Shown one piece after another: positions 35,025 to 45,148 of a stretch of 64,000 nt of DNA. The stretch covers positions 1,364,001 to 1,428,000 of the forward strand of contig NZ_CP053748.1 of NCBI RefSeq assembly GCF_024400215.1. The letters run 5' to 3'. This DNA comes from Massilia sp. erpn. Lineage in GTDB: Bacteria > Pseudomonadota > Gammaproteobacteria > Burkholderiales > Burkholderiaceae_D. A model generated the notes under the pieces. It was not told the origin of the DNA. It searched no databases and saw nothing but the letters and a program-made list of their open reading frames with translations. Positions within the stretch are counted from its first letter, which is position 1, and each line of letters opens with the position of its first letter. A program made the translations under genes and the position numbers.

Positions 35025-35052
35025 CTTGCAATCCGGCGAAACAGCCCCATTT
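35025..35052 (+). promoter_or_regulatory. Sigma-32-like heat-shock promoter of hslVU
   Basis: CTTGCAA (35025-35031) and CCCCATTT (35045-35052) with a 13-base spacer closely match the RpoH consensus CTTGAAA-N13/14-CCCCAT. It lies just after the preceding stop and 41 bases before hslV, as expected for a heat-shock operon. Confidence 0.75.
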
Positions 35053-35093
35053 CGGCGCTGGGACGCACGCAGCGTCATAACATTGAGGCAACT

Positions 35094-35642
35094 ATGGAAC
35101 AATTTCACGGCACCACCATTCTGTGCGTGCGCCGCGGCAAACAGGTCGCCATCGGCGGCGACGGTCAAGTCACGCTGGGCAATATCGTCATGAAGGGCAC
35201 GGCGCGCAAGGTGCGCAAGCTGTACCAGGGCAAAGTGCTGTGCGGCTTCGCCGGCGGCACGGCCGACGCCTTCACCCTGCTCGACCGTTTCGAAGGCAAG
35301 CTGGAAAAGCACCAGGGCAACCTGCTGCGCGCCTCGGTCGAAATGGCCAAGGACTGGCGCACCGACCGCGTGCTGCGCCGCCTGGAAGCGATGCTGCTGG
35401 TGGCCGATAGCGAATCGACCCTGGTCATCACCGGCAATGGCGATGTGCTGGAACCGGAAGACGGCATCGGCGCCATCGGCTCGGGCGGCAGCTATGCCCT
35501 GTCGGCCGCCAAGGCGCTGTATGAAAACACCGAACTGGCCCCGGCCGACATCGTGAAAAAATCGCTGACCATCGCGGGCGAGTTGTGCATCTACACCAAC
35601 CTCTCCCACATCATCGAAACCCTGGAAGAAAGCCCAGCATGA
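35094..35642 (+). CDS. hslV: ATP-dependent protease subunit HslV
   Basis: The proteasome-like peptidase of the HslUV complex, a dodecamer of N-terminal threonine hydrolases. The 182-residue precursor begins [14 protein letters not shown]; cleavage after Gly6 would expose the catalytic Thr7, so it has a six-residue propeptide rather than a bare initiator Met. Conserved blocks GGDGQVTLG and [20 protein letters not shown] are present. It overlaps hslU by ATGA. Confidence 0.97.
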   Translation: MEQFHGTTILCVRRGKQVAIGGDGQVTLGNIVMKGTARKVRKLYQGKVLCGFAGGTADAFTLLDRFEGKLEKHQGNLLRASVEMAKDWRTDRVLRRLEAMLLVADSESTLVITGNGDVLEPEDGIGAIGSGGSYALSAAKALYENTELAPADIVKKSLTIAGELCIYTNLSHIIETLEESPA

Positions 35643-36979
35643 ATATGACTCCGCAGGAAATCGTCGGCGAACTCGATAAACATGTGGTCGGCCAGGCCAA
35701 GGCCAAGCGCGCGGTCGCCATCGCGCTGCGCAACCGCTGGCGCCGCCAGCAGGTGGAAGAGCCGCTGCGCCATGAAATCACGCCCAAGAATATCCTGATG
35801 ATCGGTCCCACCGGCGTCGGCAAGACCGAAATCGCGCGCCGCCTGGCCAAGCTGGCCGACGCACCCTTCATCAAGGTGGAAGCGACCAAGTTCACCGAAG
35901 TCGGTTATGTGGGCCGCGACGTCGACACCATCATCCGCGACCTGATCGACATCGGCATCAAGCAGACCCGCTCGGCCGAAATGGCCAAGGTGCGCGCGCG
36001 CGCCGAGGATGCGGCCGAAGACCGCGTGCTCGACATCCTGCTGCCGCAGCCGCGCGACTTCGGCTTCAACCCCGGCAGCAGCGCCACGGAAGCGCAGGGC
36101 AGCGACGCCACGCGCCAGACCTTCCGCAAGCGCCTGCGCCAGGGCGAGTTGAACGACAAGGAAATCGAGATCGAGCTGGCCGAGCAAAGCCCGCAGATGG
36201 AAATCATGGCGCCGCCCGGCATGGAGGAAATGACGGAGCAGATCAAGTCCATGTTCTCCGGCATGGGCGCCGGCCGGCGCAAGGCGCGCAAGGTGCGCAT
36301 CGTCGAAGCCATGAAGCTGCTGGTCGAGGAAGAAGCGGCCAAGCTGGTCAACGAAGACGAGATGAAACAGAAGGCCATCCACAATGTGGAGCAGAACGGC
36401 ATCGTCTTCCTCGACGAGGTGGACAAGATCGCCTCGCGCTCGGAAGTGGGCGGCGCCGACGTCTCGCGCGCCGGCGTGCAGCGCGACCTGCTGCCGCTGG
36501 TGGAAGGCACCACCGTCAACACCAAGTACGGCATGATCCGCACCGACCATATCCTGTTCATCGCCTCCGGCGCCTTCCACCTGGCCAAGCCCTCCGACCT
36601 GATTCCGGAACTGCAGGGCCGCTTCCCCATCCGCGTGGAACTGGAGTCGCTGTCGATCGCCGACTTCGAGCGCATCCTGACCAGTACCGACGCCTGCCTG
36701 ACCAAGCAGTACCAGGCCTTGCTGGCGACCGAGGACGTGCAGATCGACTTCACGCCGGACGGCATCACGCGCCTGGCCGAGATTTCGCACCAGGTCAACG
36801 AGCGCACCGAAAACATCGGCGCGCGCCGCCTCTACACCGTGATGGAAAAGCTGCTCGAAGAGATTTCCTTCAGCGCCACCGAAACGGGCGAGAAGCTGCT
36901 GCAGATCGACGCCGCCTACGTCAACCAGCGCCTGGACGCGCTGGCCGTCAACGAAGACTTGTCGCGCTACGTGCTGTAA
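35639..36979 (+). CDS. hslU: ATP-dependent protease ATPase subunit HslU
   Basis: The AAA+ unfoldase partner of HslV. The 446-residue protein starts [19 protein letters not shown]. Walker A is GPTGVGKTE near residues 56-64, Walker B is VFLDEVDKI, and the I domain lies between. The C-terminus ends DLSRYVL, the tail that inserts into HslV. Translation is coupled to hslV by the ATGA overlap, and transcription probably comes from the sigma-32-like promoter. Confidence 0.98.
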   Translation: MNMTPQEIVGELDKHVVGQAKAKRAVAIALRNRWRRQQVEEPLRHEITPKNILMIGPTGVGKTEIARRLAKLADAPFIKVEATKFTEVGYVGRDVDTIIRDLIDIGIKQTRSAEMAKVRARAEDAAEDRVLDILLPQPRDFGFNPGSSATEAQGSDATRQTFRKRLRQGELNDKEIEIELAEQSPQMEIMAPPGMEEMTEQIKSMFSGMGAGRRKARKVRIVEAMKLLVEEEAAKLVNEDEMKQKAIHNVEQNGIVFLDEVDKIASRSEVGGADVSRAGVQRDLLPLVEGTTVNTKYGMIRTDHILFIASGAFHLAKPSDLIPELQGRFPIRVELESLSIADFERILTSTDACLTKQYQALLATEDVQIDFTPDGITRLAEISHQVNERTENIGARRLYTVMEKLLEEISFSATETGEKLLQIDAAYVNQRLDALAVNEDLSRYVL

Positions 36980-37179
36980 TGGCGAACAAGGCCTTGGCGA
37001 CCCGGCAGAAGATGCGCATCCGCATCGAGCCTTCGCAAACCTTCGGCAAGCCGCGCAATCCGTTCGCGGGGCTGGCCAAGACGCGCGCGGCTGGGCCGCA
37101 CAGCAAGGGCAAGGGTGCGCAGCGCCAGGCCGACAAGCAGGCCTTGAAGAAGATCGATCCGTTCAAGAAGCCCGAGTAA
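36979..37179 (+). CDS. Small highly basic hypothetical protein
   Basis: A 66-residue Lys/Arg-rich protein ([20 protein letters not shown] start, FKKPE end) whose ATG shares a base with the hslU stop (TAATG), so translation may be coupled. It has no hydrophobic segment and no recognised domain. It looks intrinsically disordered and could bind nucleic acid, though that is only from composition. The strong terminator that follows marks the end of the operon, which supports it being a real last gene. Confidence 0.6.
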   Translation: MANKALATRQKMRIRIEPSQTFGKPRNPFAGLAKTRAAGPHSKGKGAQRQADKQALKKIDPFKKPE

Positions 37180-37198
37180 AACCGGGCGCGGCATGCGG

Positions 37199-37236
37199 AC
37201 GAAAATGGCAGGCGTTTCGCCTGCCATTTTCGTTTT
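37199..37236. terminator. Bidirectional terminator between convergent operons
   Basis: A perfect 15-bp stem (37199-37213 with 37219-37233) with loop GTTTC. T-rich on both sides, it lies between the hslVU end (plus) and the patatin gene end (minus). Confidence 0.9.
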
Positions 37237-37241
37237 CCCGA

Positions 37242-39563
37242 TCACCAGATCGGGCCGAGGAAGAGATACAGCGACTGGTAGCCGCCCTTGGTGGCGCCGC
37301 CGCCCAGGTAGATCGGGCCGGCGCGCGTGTCGAGCGAGAGGAAGACGCTGCCGGCCTGCATCACGGAGCGGCCGCGCAAGCCGTTGATGCGGTCGAAGCC
37401 GCCGCCCGCCTCCAGCGAGAAGCCGACGCGCACATCGTTGCCCAGGGCGTCGAAGCGGCGCGCCATCACCACCCGGCTGAAGGCCACGGTCTGGCCCTGC
37501 ACCGACTCGGCCGGCGTGCCGGACAGGCGCATGAAGCCGCCCAGATTGAGCGGCGCCGCGCCCGTCCTGGCGCGCGCCCATTCGCCGTACACATGGCCGC
37601 TCCACGGTCCATAGGTGAAGGCGCGCATGGCCGTGACCGAGGACGAGGCGGAACTCAGCACCGCATCTTCGCCGATGGGATGGGAGTAGTTGGCGTCGAG
37701 CAGGGTGCCGCGCGTGGGGAAGGCCAGGGAATCGACGGTATCGACGCGGAAGCGCATGAAATAGGCGGTGCCGAAGACGGTGCTGAAGGGCAGCTTCAAG
37801 TCTTCCGGCACGGCCGCCCGGCCCTGGAAGCGCTGACGCATCGCGCCGGCCTGGATATCGCCCCAGTTGCCCAGCTCCCGTCCCAGGCTGAGCTGGGCGC
37901 TGCGCTTGCTGTAAGTGAGGCGGGCCAGGCGCCGGCCTTCGTTGAACAGATCGGCTCCGGTCGAGTTGTACTGCAGCGTGGGCGAGATATACCAGCGCGA
38001 ACCCTCGCCCAGCGGCTGCCAGAACTGCACGCCCAGCGCGCGCTCCCTGCCGATGCGCAGGTCGGTCAGCAGTTCGCCGCCCCAGCGGTTCAGCGAGGAA
38101 CTCACGTGCAGCAGCTTGAGCGCGAAGTTGTTACTGTCCTGGAAATCGCTTTGCAGTTCGAGGCCGACGCGCACGCGGTTGCGCGTCCATTCCGCCTCGC
38201 TGGTGCGGATCAGCACATTGCGCTCGCCGAAGCGGTCGTGGATTTCCGTTTCGACGCGGGCCAGGTCGCCGCGTCCATACAGGCTGGCGGCGGCGTCGCG
38301 GATCTGCGCCTTGGTGAAGGGCTGGCCTTGCACCAGGCCGCTCTGCGCGCGCAGGATGGCGGGATTGATTTCGCCCTGCCCGGCGATTTCCAGCTTGCCC
38401 AGCGGGCGTGCATGGTCGTCCAGCGCGGGCGCGGCCAGGCGGCGGCGCTCGAAGGCGATGAAGTCGCTGTCGTTCAGCGCCAGATGGGCCAGGCGCGGCG
38501 CCAGCGCGCGCGCCGCCGCCATGCCGGCCTTCATGGCGTTGTCGTGCAGTTCGAAGTCGAGGAAGCTGATGCCGCTCAGGTCGGGCGCGATCAGGATATC
38601 CTCGGCGCGCAACTCCTTCAGCGAGCGCTGCACATTCTGCTCGGTCAGGATCTGCAGCATCTGGTTGGCGACGTCGAGCGCGCTGTCCAGCTCCGATTCC
38701 GGCGCCAGCGGCGTGCCGACATTGACGGCGATGACCACGTCGGCCCCCATATCGCGCGCCAGGTCGACCGGCAGATTGCGTACCAGGCCGCCATCGACCA
38801 CCAGGCGGTGGTTGATGCGCACCGGCGCGAACACGCCCGGCACGGCCAGCGAAGCGCGCATGCTCAGAAACAGCGGCGTGTCCTTCAAGTCCACCAGTTC
38901 GCCCGTCACCAGGTCGGAAGCGACCGAACGGAAGGGCAAGGGCAGCTGGTCGACCGCGGTATCGCGCGTGCCGGACGGCAGCAGGCGGTCGAGCGCCATC
39001 TCCAGCGCGGCATTGCTGGCGGCGGCCGGCGGCAGGGTCGCGCCCTTCTTGCTGACGCCGAATTCGAGGCGGGACGGCAGGCGCACATCTTCCTCGCGGC
39101 GGCGGAAACTCAGCTCGTCGCGCGGCGAGCGGTCGGCCATCACGCGGTTCCAGTCGGTCTTGCGCGCCAAGTGCTCCAGCTCTTCGACCGAAGCGCCGGC
39201 GGCGAAGGCGCCGCCCACCACACTACCCATACTGGTACCGACCACAATATCGATCGGCACCTGCATTTCCTGCAGCACGCGCAGCACGCCGATATGGGCG
39301 AAGCCGCGCGCGCCGCCGCCGGACAGCACCAGCGCCACGCGCGGCCGCTTGCCGTCCGCCGGCGCCTGCCGCGTATATTGCGCCACCGGGGCGGCCAAGG
39401 GCAGCAGTGCCGGCCCGGTGGCCGGTGCGGCCGTGCGCGGCAGCGGCACGGGTGGCAGCAGCACGGCATCCGGCCGGGTTTGGGCTTCAACGGGAATTTG
39501 GGCGTGGGTTGGCGCTGCCAGCGCCAGGGCGCAGCACAGCAGCAGGAAGCGGAACGGCTTCAT
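37242..39563 (-). CDS. PlpD-like patatin phospholipase with outer-membrane barrel (type Vd)
   Basis: A 773-residue exported protein joining a patatin lipase to a surface barrel, the architecture of type Vd autotransporters such as PlpD and FplA. A signal peptide ends near residue 21 (THAQ). The patatin domain (about 75-350) has the oxyanion loop SGGGARG, the nucleophile GTSMGS near residue 110 and the DGG of the Ser-Asp dyad near 256. A POTRA-like segment follows (about 360-425), then a 16-strand BamA-like barrel that ends YLFLGPIW with a terminal aromatic. It would hydrolyse phospholipids at or outside the cell. It lies next to but apart from the T2SS operon, on the same strand. Confidence 0.9.
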   Translation of the reverse strand: MKPFRFLLLCCALALAAPTHAQIPVEAQTRPDAVLLPPVPLPRTAAPATGPALLPLAAPVAQYTRQAPADGKRPRVALVLSGGGARGFAHIGVLRVLQEMQVPIDIVVGTSMGSVVGGAFAAGASVEELEHLARKTDWNRVMADRSPRDELSFRRREEDVRLPSRLEFGVSKKGATLPPAAASNAALEMALDRLLPSGTRDTAVDQLPLPFRSVASDLVTGELVDLKDTPLFLSMRASLAVPGVFAPVRINHRLVVDGGLVRNLPVDLARDMGADVVIAVNVGTPLAPESELDSALDVANQMLQILTEQNVQRSLKELRAEDILIAPDLSGISFLDFELHDNAMKAGMAAARALAPRLAHLALNDSDFIAFERRRLAAPALDDHARPLGKLEIAGQGEINPAILRAQSGLVQGQPFTKAQIRDAAASLYGRGDLARVETEIHDRFGERNVLIRTSEAEWTRNRVRVGLELQSDFQDSNNFALKLLHVSSSLNRWGGELLTDLRIGRERALGVQFWQPLGEGSRWYISPTLQYNSTGADLFNEGRRLARLTYSKRSAQLSLGRELGNWGDIQAGAMRQRFQGRAAVPEDLKLPFSTVFGTAYFMRFRVDTVDSLAFPTRGTLLDANYSHPIGEDAVLSSASSSVTAMRAFTYGPWSGHVYGEWARARTGAAPLNLGGFMRLSGTPAESVQGQTVAFSRVVMARRFDALGNDVRVGFSLEAGGGFDRINGLRGRSVMQAGSVFLSLDTRAGPIYLGGGATKGGYQSLYLFLGPIW

Positions 39564-39616
39564 GGGGCTCTCCAGATGGTCAGCAGAGTGGCCTGCATGG
39601 TGGGGCGAGGCATGGC

Positions 39617-39638
39617 AGCCCGGCCGCGCGGCCGGGCT
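39617..39638. repeat. Perfect 22-bp GC-rich palindrome after gspC
   Basis: Two 11-base arms (starting AGCCCGGCC) meet with no spacer, 14 bases past the gspC stop and upstream of the patatin gene. No T-run follows, so intrinsic termination is doubtful; it may stabilise the 3' end of the T2SS transcript. Confidence 0.6.
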
Positions 39639-39651
39639 GTGCGGCGCCGGC

Positions 39652-40242
39652 TTACTGCAGCTGCGGCGGCGCGTTGCCGGGCGACGGCGTGACCACGCGC
39701 TGCGGCGGCGCGGTCAGGATGGGACCGGGCGCGGGTTCGGCGGGACCGCCCGTCATCGGCGACTGCGGCGGCGCGTTGGGCGCGGGCGGCATCGGCTGAC
39801 CGGACTGGCCCGGCAGTGGCGGCGCCAGCGTGGCGGCGCCAGCGCTGTCCAGCGACATCAGGTCGACCCGCTTTTGCACGCCGCCTTCCTGCAGCAGCAC
39901 GAAGCGCGGCTGCACCTCCTTCACCGTCACGCCGGACACCACCTCGGCGCCCACCGGGAAGGCCTTGGCCGGCTGGCTGTCGGTGGCGATAATGGCCACG
40001 CTGCCGCGGCCATTGGCCGCCGCCACCACACCGCGCAGCTGGTAGCTGCTGGCCGCCGCCACCGCGATCTCGCCGCCGAACAGGCCGCGCGCGCTGTCGA
40101 TCTGCGGGCCGGGCGCCACCTGCACCGGCGGCGCGGCGATGGGACGCTGCTGCGGCTTATACAGTTGCAGGCCCCAGTAAGCCAGCGAGGCCGATAAAGC
40201 CGCCACCGCGGCCACCGTGCTAATCAAGGGCAAACGCTTCAA
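39652..40242 (-). CDS. gspC: Type II secretion protein C, short form
   Basis: The inner-membrane clamp that contacts the secretin GspD. The 196-residue protein has one N-terminal transmembrane segment (ISTVAAVAALSASLAYWGLQL) and the periplasmic homology region (residues 48-130: ARGLFGG, YQLRGVVAA, AFPVGAEVVSGVTVKEV, RFVLLQEGG). The C-terminal PDZ domain found in many GspC proteins is absent; instead the last 60 residues are Pro/Gly-rich. This short form is known in some species. It is last in the operon here rather than first. Confidence 0.85.
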   Translation of the reverse strand: MKRLPLISTVAAVAALSASLAYWGLQLYKPQQRPIAAPPVQVAPGPQIDSARGLFGGEIAVAAASSYQLRGVVAAANGRGSVAIIATDSQPAKAFPVGAEVVSGVTVKEVQPRFVLLQEGGVQKRVDLMSLDSAGAATLAPPLPGQSGQPMPPAPNAPPQSPMTGGPAEPAPGPILTAPPQRVVTPSPGNAPPQLQ

Positions 40243-40257
40243 TTCTTTTCTCCAGTA

Positions 40258-41478
40258 TCAGCGCACCAGCTGATTGATTTCGATAATGGGCATCAGCACC
40301 GCCAGCACGATCAGCAGCACCACCAGGCCCATGGTCAGGATCAGGGCCGGCTCCAGCAGGCCGGCGATGGTCAGGGTCCGCCGTTCCAGGTCCGCTTCCT
40401 GCGCGGTGGCCGCGCGCTCCAGCATGCTCGGCAGCTCGCCGGTGATTTCGCCGGCCCGTATCATGTGCACCAGCATGGGCGGGAAATGCTTCTGCGCCGA
40501 TAGCGCGCGCGCCAGGCTGACGCCTTCGCGCACGGCGTCGCTGGCTTCCTGCACCAGGTTTTTCATGGCCACGTTGTTGAGCGTATCGCGGCTGGTCTCC
40601 AGCGCGCGCAGAATCGGCACCCCGGAACCGGTGGTAATGGCCAGCGTACTGGCGAATCGCGCCGTGTTCAGGCTGCGTTCAAACTTGCCATACAGCGGCG
40701 CGGTCAGCAGCCAGGTATGCCAGCGCGTCTTGAGCGCGATATTCTGCAGCGCGCGGCGCCAGGCCCACCAGGCGCCGCCCAGCGCCACCGCCACCAGGAT
40801 GCCGTAGTGGCGCGTAAAGTCGGACACCGCCAGCATCATCACCGTCAGGAAGGGCAGCTTCTGCTTGGTGTTGGCGAACACCGAGACGATCTGCGGCACC
40901 ACATAGGTCAGCAGGAAGATGACGATGGCGAAGGCCACCACGGTCACGATGCCGGGATAGAGGAAGGCCAGCTTGACCTTCTGCATCAGGGCATTGCGCC
41001 GCTCGATATAGTCGGCCAGGCGCGACAGCACGCGCGAAAGCTGGCCGATCTGCTCGCCCGACGCCACCAGCGCGCGGTAGATTTCCGGGAAGTCGCGCGG
41101 ATGGCGGCTCAGCGCATCGGACAGCGAGGAGCCGCCCATCACTTCGGAACGGATGGAGGCGATCAGGTCGCGCACATAGGTGCGCTCGGCCTGTTCCAGC
41201 AAGGCGGTAAATGCCTGCTCCAGCGGCAGGCCCGCTTCCAGCAGGCTGGCCAGCTGGCGCGTGAACAAGGCTTGTTCGACCGTGCTGAGGCGCTCGCCCA
41301 GGCCGCGCCGGGTGGCAGCGCCGCTGGCGTCCACCTGGGCCGTGATGGCATCCACCTTGATCGGCACCAGGCCTTGCGCGCGCAGGTCGGAGCGCGCCGA
41401 GCGCGCGCTGTCGGCATTCACCACGCCTTTCCGGGTGGCGCCGCCCGCATCCACGGCTTCATAACGGAAGGCTGGCAT
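40258..41478 (-). CDS. gspF: Type II secretion inner-membrane protein F
   Basis: Polytopic platform protein of the T2SS. The 406-residue protein begins MPAFRYEAVDAGG and has two repeated cytoplasmic GspF domains, each with the motif series FTRQLASLLEAGLPLEQAF and ARFASTLAITTGSGVPILRAL. Membrane helices are FLYPGIVTVVAFAIVIFLLTYVVPQ and the C-terminal ALILTMGLVVLLIVLAVLMP. Three bases separate it from gspE. Confidence 0.97.
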   Translation of the reverse strand: MPAFRYEAVDAGGATRKGVVNADSARSARSDLRAQGLVPIKVDAITAQVDASGAATRRGLGERLSTVEQALFTRQLASLLEAGLPLEQAFTALLEQAERTYVRDLIASIRSEVMGGSSLSDALSRHPRDFPEIYRALVASGEQIGQLSRVLSRLADYIERRNALMQKVKLAFLYPGIVTVVAFAIVIFLLTYVVPQIVSVFANTKQKLPFLTVMMLAVSDFTRHYGILVAVALGGAWWAWRRALQNIALKTRWHTWLLTAPLYGKFERSLNTARFASTLAITTGSGVPILRALETSRDTLNNVAMKNLVQEASDAVREGVSLARALSAQKHFPPMLVHMIRAGEITGELPSMLERAATAQEADLERRTLTIAGLLEPALILTMGLVVLLIVLAVLMPIIEINQLVR

Positions 41479-41481
41479 GGT

Positions 41482-42903
41482 TTAGTCCTTGGTAACGCGC
41501 AGCAGCTCGGCCGGCGTGGTGGTGCCATTGGCCAGCCAGCGTTCGCCGTCCTGGCGCATGGTGTGCATGCCGTCGTTCTGGGCCACAGTGCGGATATCGG
41601 CCTCGGACGAGCGGTCGTGGATCTGGGCCCGGATCTGTTCCGTGGTCTGCAGCAGCTCGTAGATGCCGACCCGGCCCTGGTAGCCCGTGTTGCCGCACTG
41701 CTCACAGCCGACGGCGCGCCATTCGCCGTGCTCGAAGCTCTTGCAGGCGCCGCACAGCTTGCGCACCAGGCGCTGGGCCAGTACGCCCAGCAGCGAGGAC
41801 GAGAGCAGGAAAGGTTCGATGCCCATGTCCAGCAGACGGGTGACGGCGGCGGCCGAATCGTTGGTGTGCAGGGTGGCCAGCACCAGGTGGCCGGTGAGCG
41901 AAGCCTGCACCGCGATCTGCGCCGTTTCCAGGTCGCGGATCTCGCCGATCATGATCACGTCCGGGTCCTGGCGCAGGATGGCGCGCAGGGCCTTGGCGAA
42001 GGTCATGTCGATGCGGGCGTTGACCTGGGTCTGGCCGACGCCGGGCAGGTCGTACTCCACCGGATCTTCCACCGTCATGATATTGGTGGTGCTGGAATTG
42101 AGCAGGGACAGGGCGGCGTACAAGGTGGTGGTCTTGCCGGAGCCGGTCGGCCCGGTCACCAGCACGATGCCGTGCGGCTGCTTGAGCAGGCCGTTGAACT
42201 GGCCCAGCATGCTGTCGCTCATGCCCAGGTGCTGCAGGTCGAGACGGCCCGCTTCCTTGTCCAGCAGACGCAGCACGGCGCGTTCGCCATGGCCGGTGGG
42301 CAGCGTGGAGACGCGCACGTCGACCGGCTTGCCGCCCACGCGCAGGGTGATGCGGCCGTCCTGCGGCAGGCGCTTTTCGGCGATGTCCAGCTGGGCCATG
42401 ATCTTGATGCGCGAGATCAGCGAGCCGTGGATGGCTTTGCGCGGCCGTACGATGTCGCGCAGGGCGCCGTCGACGCGGAAGCGCACCACCGAGGTCTGCT
42501 CGAAAGGCTCGATGTGGATGTCCGACGCGCCGTCACGCAGGGCTTGCGTCAGCAGCGCGTTGATCATGCGGATCACGGGTGCATCGTCCGACGATTCCAG
42601 CAAGTCCTCGATGGCCGGCACGTCCTGCAGCAACTTGGTCAGATCGAGGTCGGCGTCGAATTCGTCGGCCACCTGCGAGACATCGCCGCCGGCACCGGCA
42701 TAGGCGCCGGCGATGGCGGCGTCCAGGTCAGCGCGCGGCAGGGTCTTGATGCGGATGCGGCCGAAGCGGCGCGACACTTCGGCGATGGCGGCCGGCGCGG
42801 TGGCGCCGCACACCAGCACATCGACCGTGTGCTCGGCTTCCTCGCCGGGCCGGGCCAGCAGCAGGAAGTCGCGGGCGAAGGCGAAAGGCAGGAGGTTGCT
42901 CAT
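41482..42903 (-). CDS. gspE: Type II secretion ATPase E
   Basis: The cytoplasmic motor that drives pseudopilus assembly. The 473-residue protein has Walker [11 protein letters not shown] near residue 250, the Asp box and His box around [20 protein letters not shown], and the zinc-binding tetracysteine as CGAC and CEQC near residues 385-402. The N-terminal domain is short, beginning [16 protein letters not shown], as in other Burkholderiales. Its ATG shares a base with the gspD stop. Confidence 0.97.
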   Translation of the reverse strand: MSNLLPFAFARDFLLLARPGEEAEHTVDVLVCGATAPAAIAEVSRRFGRIRIKTLPRADLDAAIAGAYAGAGGDVSQVADEFDADLDLTKLLQDVPAIEDLLESSDDAPVIRMINALLTQALRDGASDIHIEPFEQTSVVRFRVDGALRDIVRPRKAIHGSLISRIKIMAQLDIAEKRLPQDGRITLRVGGKPVDVRVSTLPTGHGERAVLRLLDKEAGRLDLQHLGMSDSMLGQFNGLLKQPHGIVLVTGPTGSGKTTTLYAALSLLNSSTTNIMTVEDPVEYDLPGVGQTQVNARIDMTFAKALRAILRQDPDVIMIGEIRDLETAQIAVQASLTGHLVLATLHTNDSAAAVTRLLDMGIEPFLLSSSLLGVLAQRLVRKLCGACKSFEHGEWRAVGCEQCGNTGYQGRVGIYELLQTTEQIRAQIHDRSSEADIRTVAQNDGMHTMRQDGERWLANGTTTPAELLRVTKD

Positions 42904-45146
42904 TATTTGCGCTGGCCCGCGTCGGTTGGGGTGGTGGGCTGGGTGGCCGGCACGGCGGCGCCGGGCGCGACGTTGCCGCGCTGCGGCTGCGGCGGCAGGG
43001 GCGGCACCGGCGAGGCCAGCATGCCCTGGCCAGCGGTCGGCTGGCCGTTCTGCAGCACCGGCAGCAGCGGACGGCCGACGTCCTTCAGCAGCGGCGTGTC
43101 GTTCGGCTTGTATTCCTGCTCCGAGGTACGCATATAGTCGTAGCGGTCGGTGGTCAGGCTGATGCTCTGCTCGCGGCTGCGCACCACCACCGGACGCAGG
43201 AAGATCATCAGATTGGTCTTCTGGCGGCCGCGCTTCTGGTATTTGAACAGATTGCCGAGAATCGGGATGTCGCCCAGGCCGCGCACCTTCTCCACATTGT
43301 CATTGGTCTTGTCTTCGATCAGGCCGCCCAGCACGATGATCTGGCCATCGTCGGCGATCACATTGTTTTCCAGGGTGCGCGTGTTCAGCGTCAGTCCGTT
43401 GGTGGTGCCGGAGGCGGCGTCCACCGAGGAAGTCTCGTGGTAGATGGCCAGCTTGACGGTGCCGCCTTCGGAAATCTGCGGCCGCACTTTCAGCGTCACG
43501 CCGATATCCTTGCGGTCGATGGTCTGGAAGGGATTGTTATTGGTGCCGGAAGAAGTGGTGAATTGGCCGGTCAGGATCGGCACATTCTGGCCGACGCGAA
43601 TCATGGCCAGCTCGTTGTCCAGGGTCAGCATATTCGGCGTGGACAGGATGTTGGCATTGCCGTCGGTTTCCAGCGAATGCGCCACCGCACCCAGTCCCAG
43701 CTTGCCGTCCGCCAGTTGCTTGAACACGCCGATGGTCAGGCCATTGCCCGGCGGCGCCAGCTTGTCGGCGCGCGCGCCGGCATACATATTGACGATATTG
43801 TTGCCGTTGCTGGACATGGACTGCAGGCCGCCGATGCGATAGGTGCTCTTGTCATTGCCGCTCAAGCCCACCCACTGGACGCCGAATTCGGAGGCCTTGT
43901 CGGCGCTCAGTTCCACGATCAGCGCTTCGATGTAGACCTGGGCGCGGCGCATATCAAGCTGGTCGATCACGGCGCGCAGATTGCGGTAGACCGCGTCCGG
44001 TGCGGTGATGATCAGGGTGTTGGTGGAGGCGTCGGCCTGGATAAAGCCAGCGCCGCCGGTCGAGCCCTGGCTGCGGTTGCCGCCGCCGGTCAAGGCCGGG
44101 TTGGTCGGACCGCCGGTACCGCCGCTGCCGCTCTGGTTCATGCCGCTGTTTTGCGTGTTCTGGCCCTGCTGATTGGCTTGCGACAGGCTGCCGCCCGTGC
44201 CGGCGCTGCTGCCGGACTGGCCGCCGGCCGAGCTGTCGCCCGCCATCACGGCGCGCAGGGTTTCGGCCAGCTTCACCGCCTCCGCGTTCTTCAGATAGAC
44301 CACGTGCACATTGCCCAGCTCCGTGGTGGGCTGGTCCAGCTTGGCGATCAGGGACTTGGCCAGGTTGGCGCGCGCCGCCGACGGGGCGCGCAGTACCAGG
44401 GCGTTGGTGCGCGGATCGGCCAGCACCGTGACCTTGCCGCTGTCGCCGCCGGAGCCGGCGCTCGGCTCCATCAGCTTGTTGATCATGGTCGCCAGGTCGC
44501 TGGCGATGGCGTGGCGCACCGGGATCACGTCCAGGTCGGTGGCAGCCGGCGCATCGAGGGCGGCGATGATCTTGGACAGGCGCTTCAGGTTGTCGGCGTA
44601 GTCGGTGATGACCACGGTGTTGTTGCCGGGGTTGGCGTTGATGGTGTTGTTCGGCGTGATCAAGGGACGCAGCACCGTCACCACATTGGTGGCCGCCTCG
44701 TAATTCAGGTGGAAGACCTGGGTCGCCACCTGGTCGCCTTTGAGCACGGCGCCGCCGGTGCCGATCTGGGTCGGGCTGGCCTGCAGCTTGGCTTCCGCTT
44801 CCGGCACCACCTTGGCGTAGCCGTCGCCACTGACGATGGCAAAGCCCTGCAGGCGCAGCGCGGAAGTGAGCAGGCTGAATGCCTGCGACTTGCTGATCGA
44901 CTTTTCCGACACCAGGGTCAGCGTCCCCTTCACGCGCGGGTCGATCAGGAAGGTGATATTGGTGTAGTGGCCGACCGCCTTGATAACGGACTCGATATCC
45001 GCATTGACGAAGTTCAGCGCCGCCTCATCGTTGGGGGCGGCCCATGCCGGCGCTACGGCGGGTGCCATCGCGCAGCACAGCAGCACGGCAGCACTCAGGC
45101 GGCGCAGGGCGGGAATGGTGTGTTTGCTAGCAGACTGTTTTTTCAT
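42903..45146 (-). CDS. gspD: Type II secretion secretin D
   Basis: Forms the outer-membrane channel of the T2SS. The 747-residue protein has a signal peptide (to about 36), N0 ([20 protein letters not shown]), N1-N3 ring domains, then the secretin domain ([28 protein letters not shown]). The N3 domain carries a long insert rich in Gly, Ser, Gln and Asn near residues 305-370, which is disordered in other secretins. A C-terminal Pro-rich tail follows; there is no pilotin gene nearby. Confidence 0.96.
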   Translation of the reverse strand: MKKQSASKHTIPALRRLSAAVLLCCAMAPAVAPAWAAPNDEAALNFVNADIESVIKAVGHYTNITFLIDPRVKGTLTLVSEKSISKSQAFSLLTSALRLQGFAIVSGDGYAKVVPEAEAKLQASPTQIGTGGAVLKGDQVATQVFHLNYEAATNVVTVLRPLITPNNTINANPGNNTVVITDYADNLKRLSKIIAALDAPAATDLDVIPVRHAIASDLATMINKLMEPSAGSGGDSGKVTVLADPRTNALVLRAPSAARANLAKSLIAKLDQPTTELGNVHVVYLKNAEAVKLAETLRAVMAGDSSAGGQSGSSAGTGGSLSQANQQGQNTQNSGMNQSGSGGTGGPTNPALTGGGNRSQGSTGGAGFIQADASTNTLIITAPDAVYRNLRAVIDQLDMRRAQVYIEALIVELSADKASEFGVQWVGLSGNDKSTYRIGGLQSMSSNGNNIVNMYAGARADKLAPPGNGLTIGVFKQLADGKLGLGAVAHSLETDGNANILSTPNMLTLDNELAMIRVGQNVPILTGQFTTSSGTNNNPFQTIDRKDIGVTLKVRPQISEGGTVKLAIYHETSSVDAASGTTNGLTLNTRTLENNVIADDGQIIVLGGLIEDKTNDNVEKVRGLGDIPILGNLFKYQKRGRQKTNLMIFLRPVVVRSREQSISLTTDRYDYMRTSEQEYKPNDTPLLKDVGRPLLPVLQNGQPTAGQGMLASPVPPLPPQPQRGNVAPGAAVPATQPTTPTDAGQRK

Positions 45147-45148
45147 TT

